From positions 1 to 28,775 of the forward strand of contig JAOACN010000669.1 in the NCBI GenBank assembly GCA_026417815.1: 28,775 bases of DNA, in the 5' to 3' direction. Source of the DNA: Chloroflexaceae bacterium (GTDB lineage: Bacteria > Chloroflexota > Chloroflexia > Chloroflexales > Chloroflexaceae). Of this stretch, positions 27,818 through 28,775 are shown in pieces (within the stretch, counting starts at the first letter, position 1; every line of letters begins with the position of its first letter). Both the position numbers and the translations under genes were made by a program. The notes below the pieces were generated by a model, which did not search any database, was not told the DNA's origin, and saw nothing but the letters and a program-made list of their open reading frames with translations.

Positions 27818-27838
27818 TGGGAGGGCGCAGCCCTCCCA
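27818..27838. repeat. Palindrome, GGGAGGGC family
   Basis: TGGGAGGGC and GCCCTCCCA, 9-bp perfect arms around GCA, 23 bp after the pabA stop. Confidence 0.65.
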
Positions 27839-27863
27839 GGAAAACCCCTGTTCATCTCAGGAA

Positions 27864-27975
27864 GTACGTGTTCAGCGTTGGGGGAACCCTACAGACCTGG
27901 GAGCGAGGGCGTCCCGCCCTCGTCAGGATTCGAGGGCAAGATGCCCTTGCTCCCAGGAGAAGTGTGAACACGTAC
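27864..27975. repeat. 112-bp element with terminal inverted repeats, copy 2
   Basis: Same ends, length and internal palindrome as 9891-10002, with six substitutions (about 95 percent identity). One inner change (CCCTTGCTCC for CCCTCGCTCC) slightly weakens the internal stem. It lies between the convergent pabA and ChrA-type genes and ends two bases before the stop of the latter. Confidence 0.85.
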
Positions 27976-27976
27976 C

Positions 27977-28775
27977 TCAGGACAGCAAGGCCCCGCCCAG
28001 GGCCGTCAGCCCTACCACCAGCCAGGACGGCGCCCTCCAGACCTGGAGCAATCCGAAGGCCGCCACGGCCAGGGCAACGTCCTGTGGCTCGCGGATCGCG
28101 CTGGTAATCACCGGGTGATAGAGCGCGGCGAGTAACAACCCCACCACCGCCGCGTTCACCCCCTGCATAGCCGCCTGTACCGCCGGGTTCCGCCGTAACC
28201 TGCCCCACAGCGGCAGGGTCGCCCAGAGGAAGAGGAACGAGGGCGCGAAGATCGCCACGAGCGCCAGCGCCGCTCCGCTCCAGCCATTCGGGGGCACGGC
28301 GCTGGTGGCGCCGAGAAAGGCCGCGAAGGTGAGCAGCGGCCCGGGCACGGCCTGGGCGGCCCCGTAGCCGGCCACAAACTGCTCGGTACTGACCCAGCCC
28401 GGCGCGACCACGAAGCGTTCCAGCAGCGGCAGCACCACGTGGCCACCGCCAAAGATGAGCGACCCGGCGCGGAAAAAGGCCGCGAACATCGCCACGGCCT
28501 GGCTTCCCGTGATGGTGGCCAGCAGCGGCAGGCCCAGCAGGCAGAGGGGCAGCGCCGCCGCGCTGCTCCAGGCAAGTGTCCGTGGCACCCGTATGCGCGC
28601 GCCGGGCGCCCCGGCCAGGACGGACCCGCCCAGCAGGGGCCAGCCCACCAGGCCCCCCGCGAGGATCACCAGCACCTGCCCCGGGCCGGTTGGCCAGAGC
28701 AGCAGGAGCGTGGCCGCCGCCAGGGCAATCGTCGCCCGTGGGCGATCGGGCGTCAGACGCAGGGCCACGCCCCAT
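27977..28775 (-). CDS. chrA: ChrA-type chromate transporter, 3' part
   Basis: About 265 residues are present and the frame is still open at the window edge, so the N-terminal part is missing. The visible part starts with the end of the first chromate-transport domain (helices TIALAAATLLLLWP and VLVILAGGLVGWPLL), a basic linker and the full second domain with the family motifs AAFFRAGSLIFGGGHVVLPL and FVAGYGAAQAVPGPLLTFAAFLGA, followed by further helices to GLTALGGALLS. Full-length two-domain ChrA proteins (about 400 residues) export chromate by proton coupling; many homologues in bacteria have unproven substrates. A GTG at 28768 is probably internal. The stop lies right beside the 112-bp repeat. 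Confidence 0.88.
   Translation of the reverse strand, partial: WGVALRLTPDRPRATIALAAATLLLLWPTGPGQVLVILAGGLVGWPLLGGSVLAGAPGARIRVPRTLAWSSAAALPLCLLGLPLLATITGSQAVAMFAAFFRAGSLIFGGGHVVLPLLERFVVAPGWVSTEQFVAGYGAAQAVPGPLLTFAAFLGATSAVPPNGWSGAALALVAIFAPSFLFLWATLPLWGRLRRNPAVQAAMQGVNAAVVGLLLAALYHPVITSAIREPQDVALAVAAFGLLQVWRAPSWLVVGLTALGGALLS

Noticed and set aside
1..28775. tRNA or rRNA genes
   Set aside because: No cloverleaf with a T-arm consensus or rRNA-like segment was recognised by eye; a tRNAscan run would be decisive.

Overview
The window looks like chromosomal DNA of a GC-rich filamentous phototroph-type Chloroflexi bacterium (Chloroflexus/Roseiflexus relatives). This is an inference from the protein style (HWW-type methyltransferase, PT-rich secreted protein, 4-hydroxyphenylpyruvate dioxygenase, a roadblock protein beside recR) and from the many palindromic repeats packed between genes; no rRNA or taxonomic marker is present. 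Genes are ordinary bacterial genes with clear SD sites and several near-consensus sigma70 promoters (TTGNNN, 17-nt spacer, TANNNT).

Layout. 1-2035 (minus): tightly overlapping cluster of two SAM methyltransferases, an SMR/EamA-type small transporter and the start of a membrane protein, probably for lipid-linked glycan work. 2311-4732 (minus): promoter, structured leader, 4-hydroxyphenylpyruvate dioxygenase and a fumarylacetoacetate-hydrolase-fold protein that has lost its metal ligands. 5039-7628 (plus): small TPR-like protein, then a GAF histidine kinase/NarL-type regulator pair. 7983-9658 (minus): a PT-rich exported protein and a DsbA-like lipoprotein whose frame is interrupted only by one TGA, exactly at the first Cys of the CxxC motif, followed by a hairpin of bacterial SECIS type: a candidate selenoprotein. 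10018-13692 (plus): dnaX, ybaB, recR, roadblock protein, terminator. 13817-22060 (minus): a seven-gene catabolic/uptake operon with promoter and structured leader: permease, ATPase, permease, NMT1/THI5-like binding protein, LLM-class oxidoreductase, dihydropyrimidinase, N-carbamoyl amino acid hydrolase. 22234-24634 (minus): gamma carbonic anhydrase, uracil-DNA-glycosylase-superfamily protein, HipA-like kinase, DUF3037. 24895-27794 (plus): PfkB sugar kinase, alpha/beta hydrolase, glutamine amidotransferase (PabA/TrpG). 27977 to the end (minus): 3' part of a ChrA-type transporter.

How genes work together: the seven-gene operon reads as import of a pyrimidine/hydantoin-like cyclic amide, redox activation by the LLM enzyme, ring opening by dihydropyrimidinase and removal of the carbamoyl group by the M20 hydrolase. 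dnaX-ybaB-recR is a conserved replication/recombination cluster.

Most striking signals: (1) the UxxC DsbA-like candidate selenoprotein at 8823-9581; (2) the FAH-fold protein with all four expected metal ligands replaced, paired with HPPD; (3) structured 5' leaders ahead of HPPD and the uptake operon; (4) at least four families of intergenic palindromes, including a 112-bp element with 11-bp terminal inverted repeats in two copies and nine copies of a GGGGAAACC/GGTTTCCCC palindrome.
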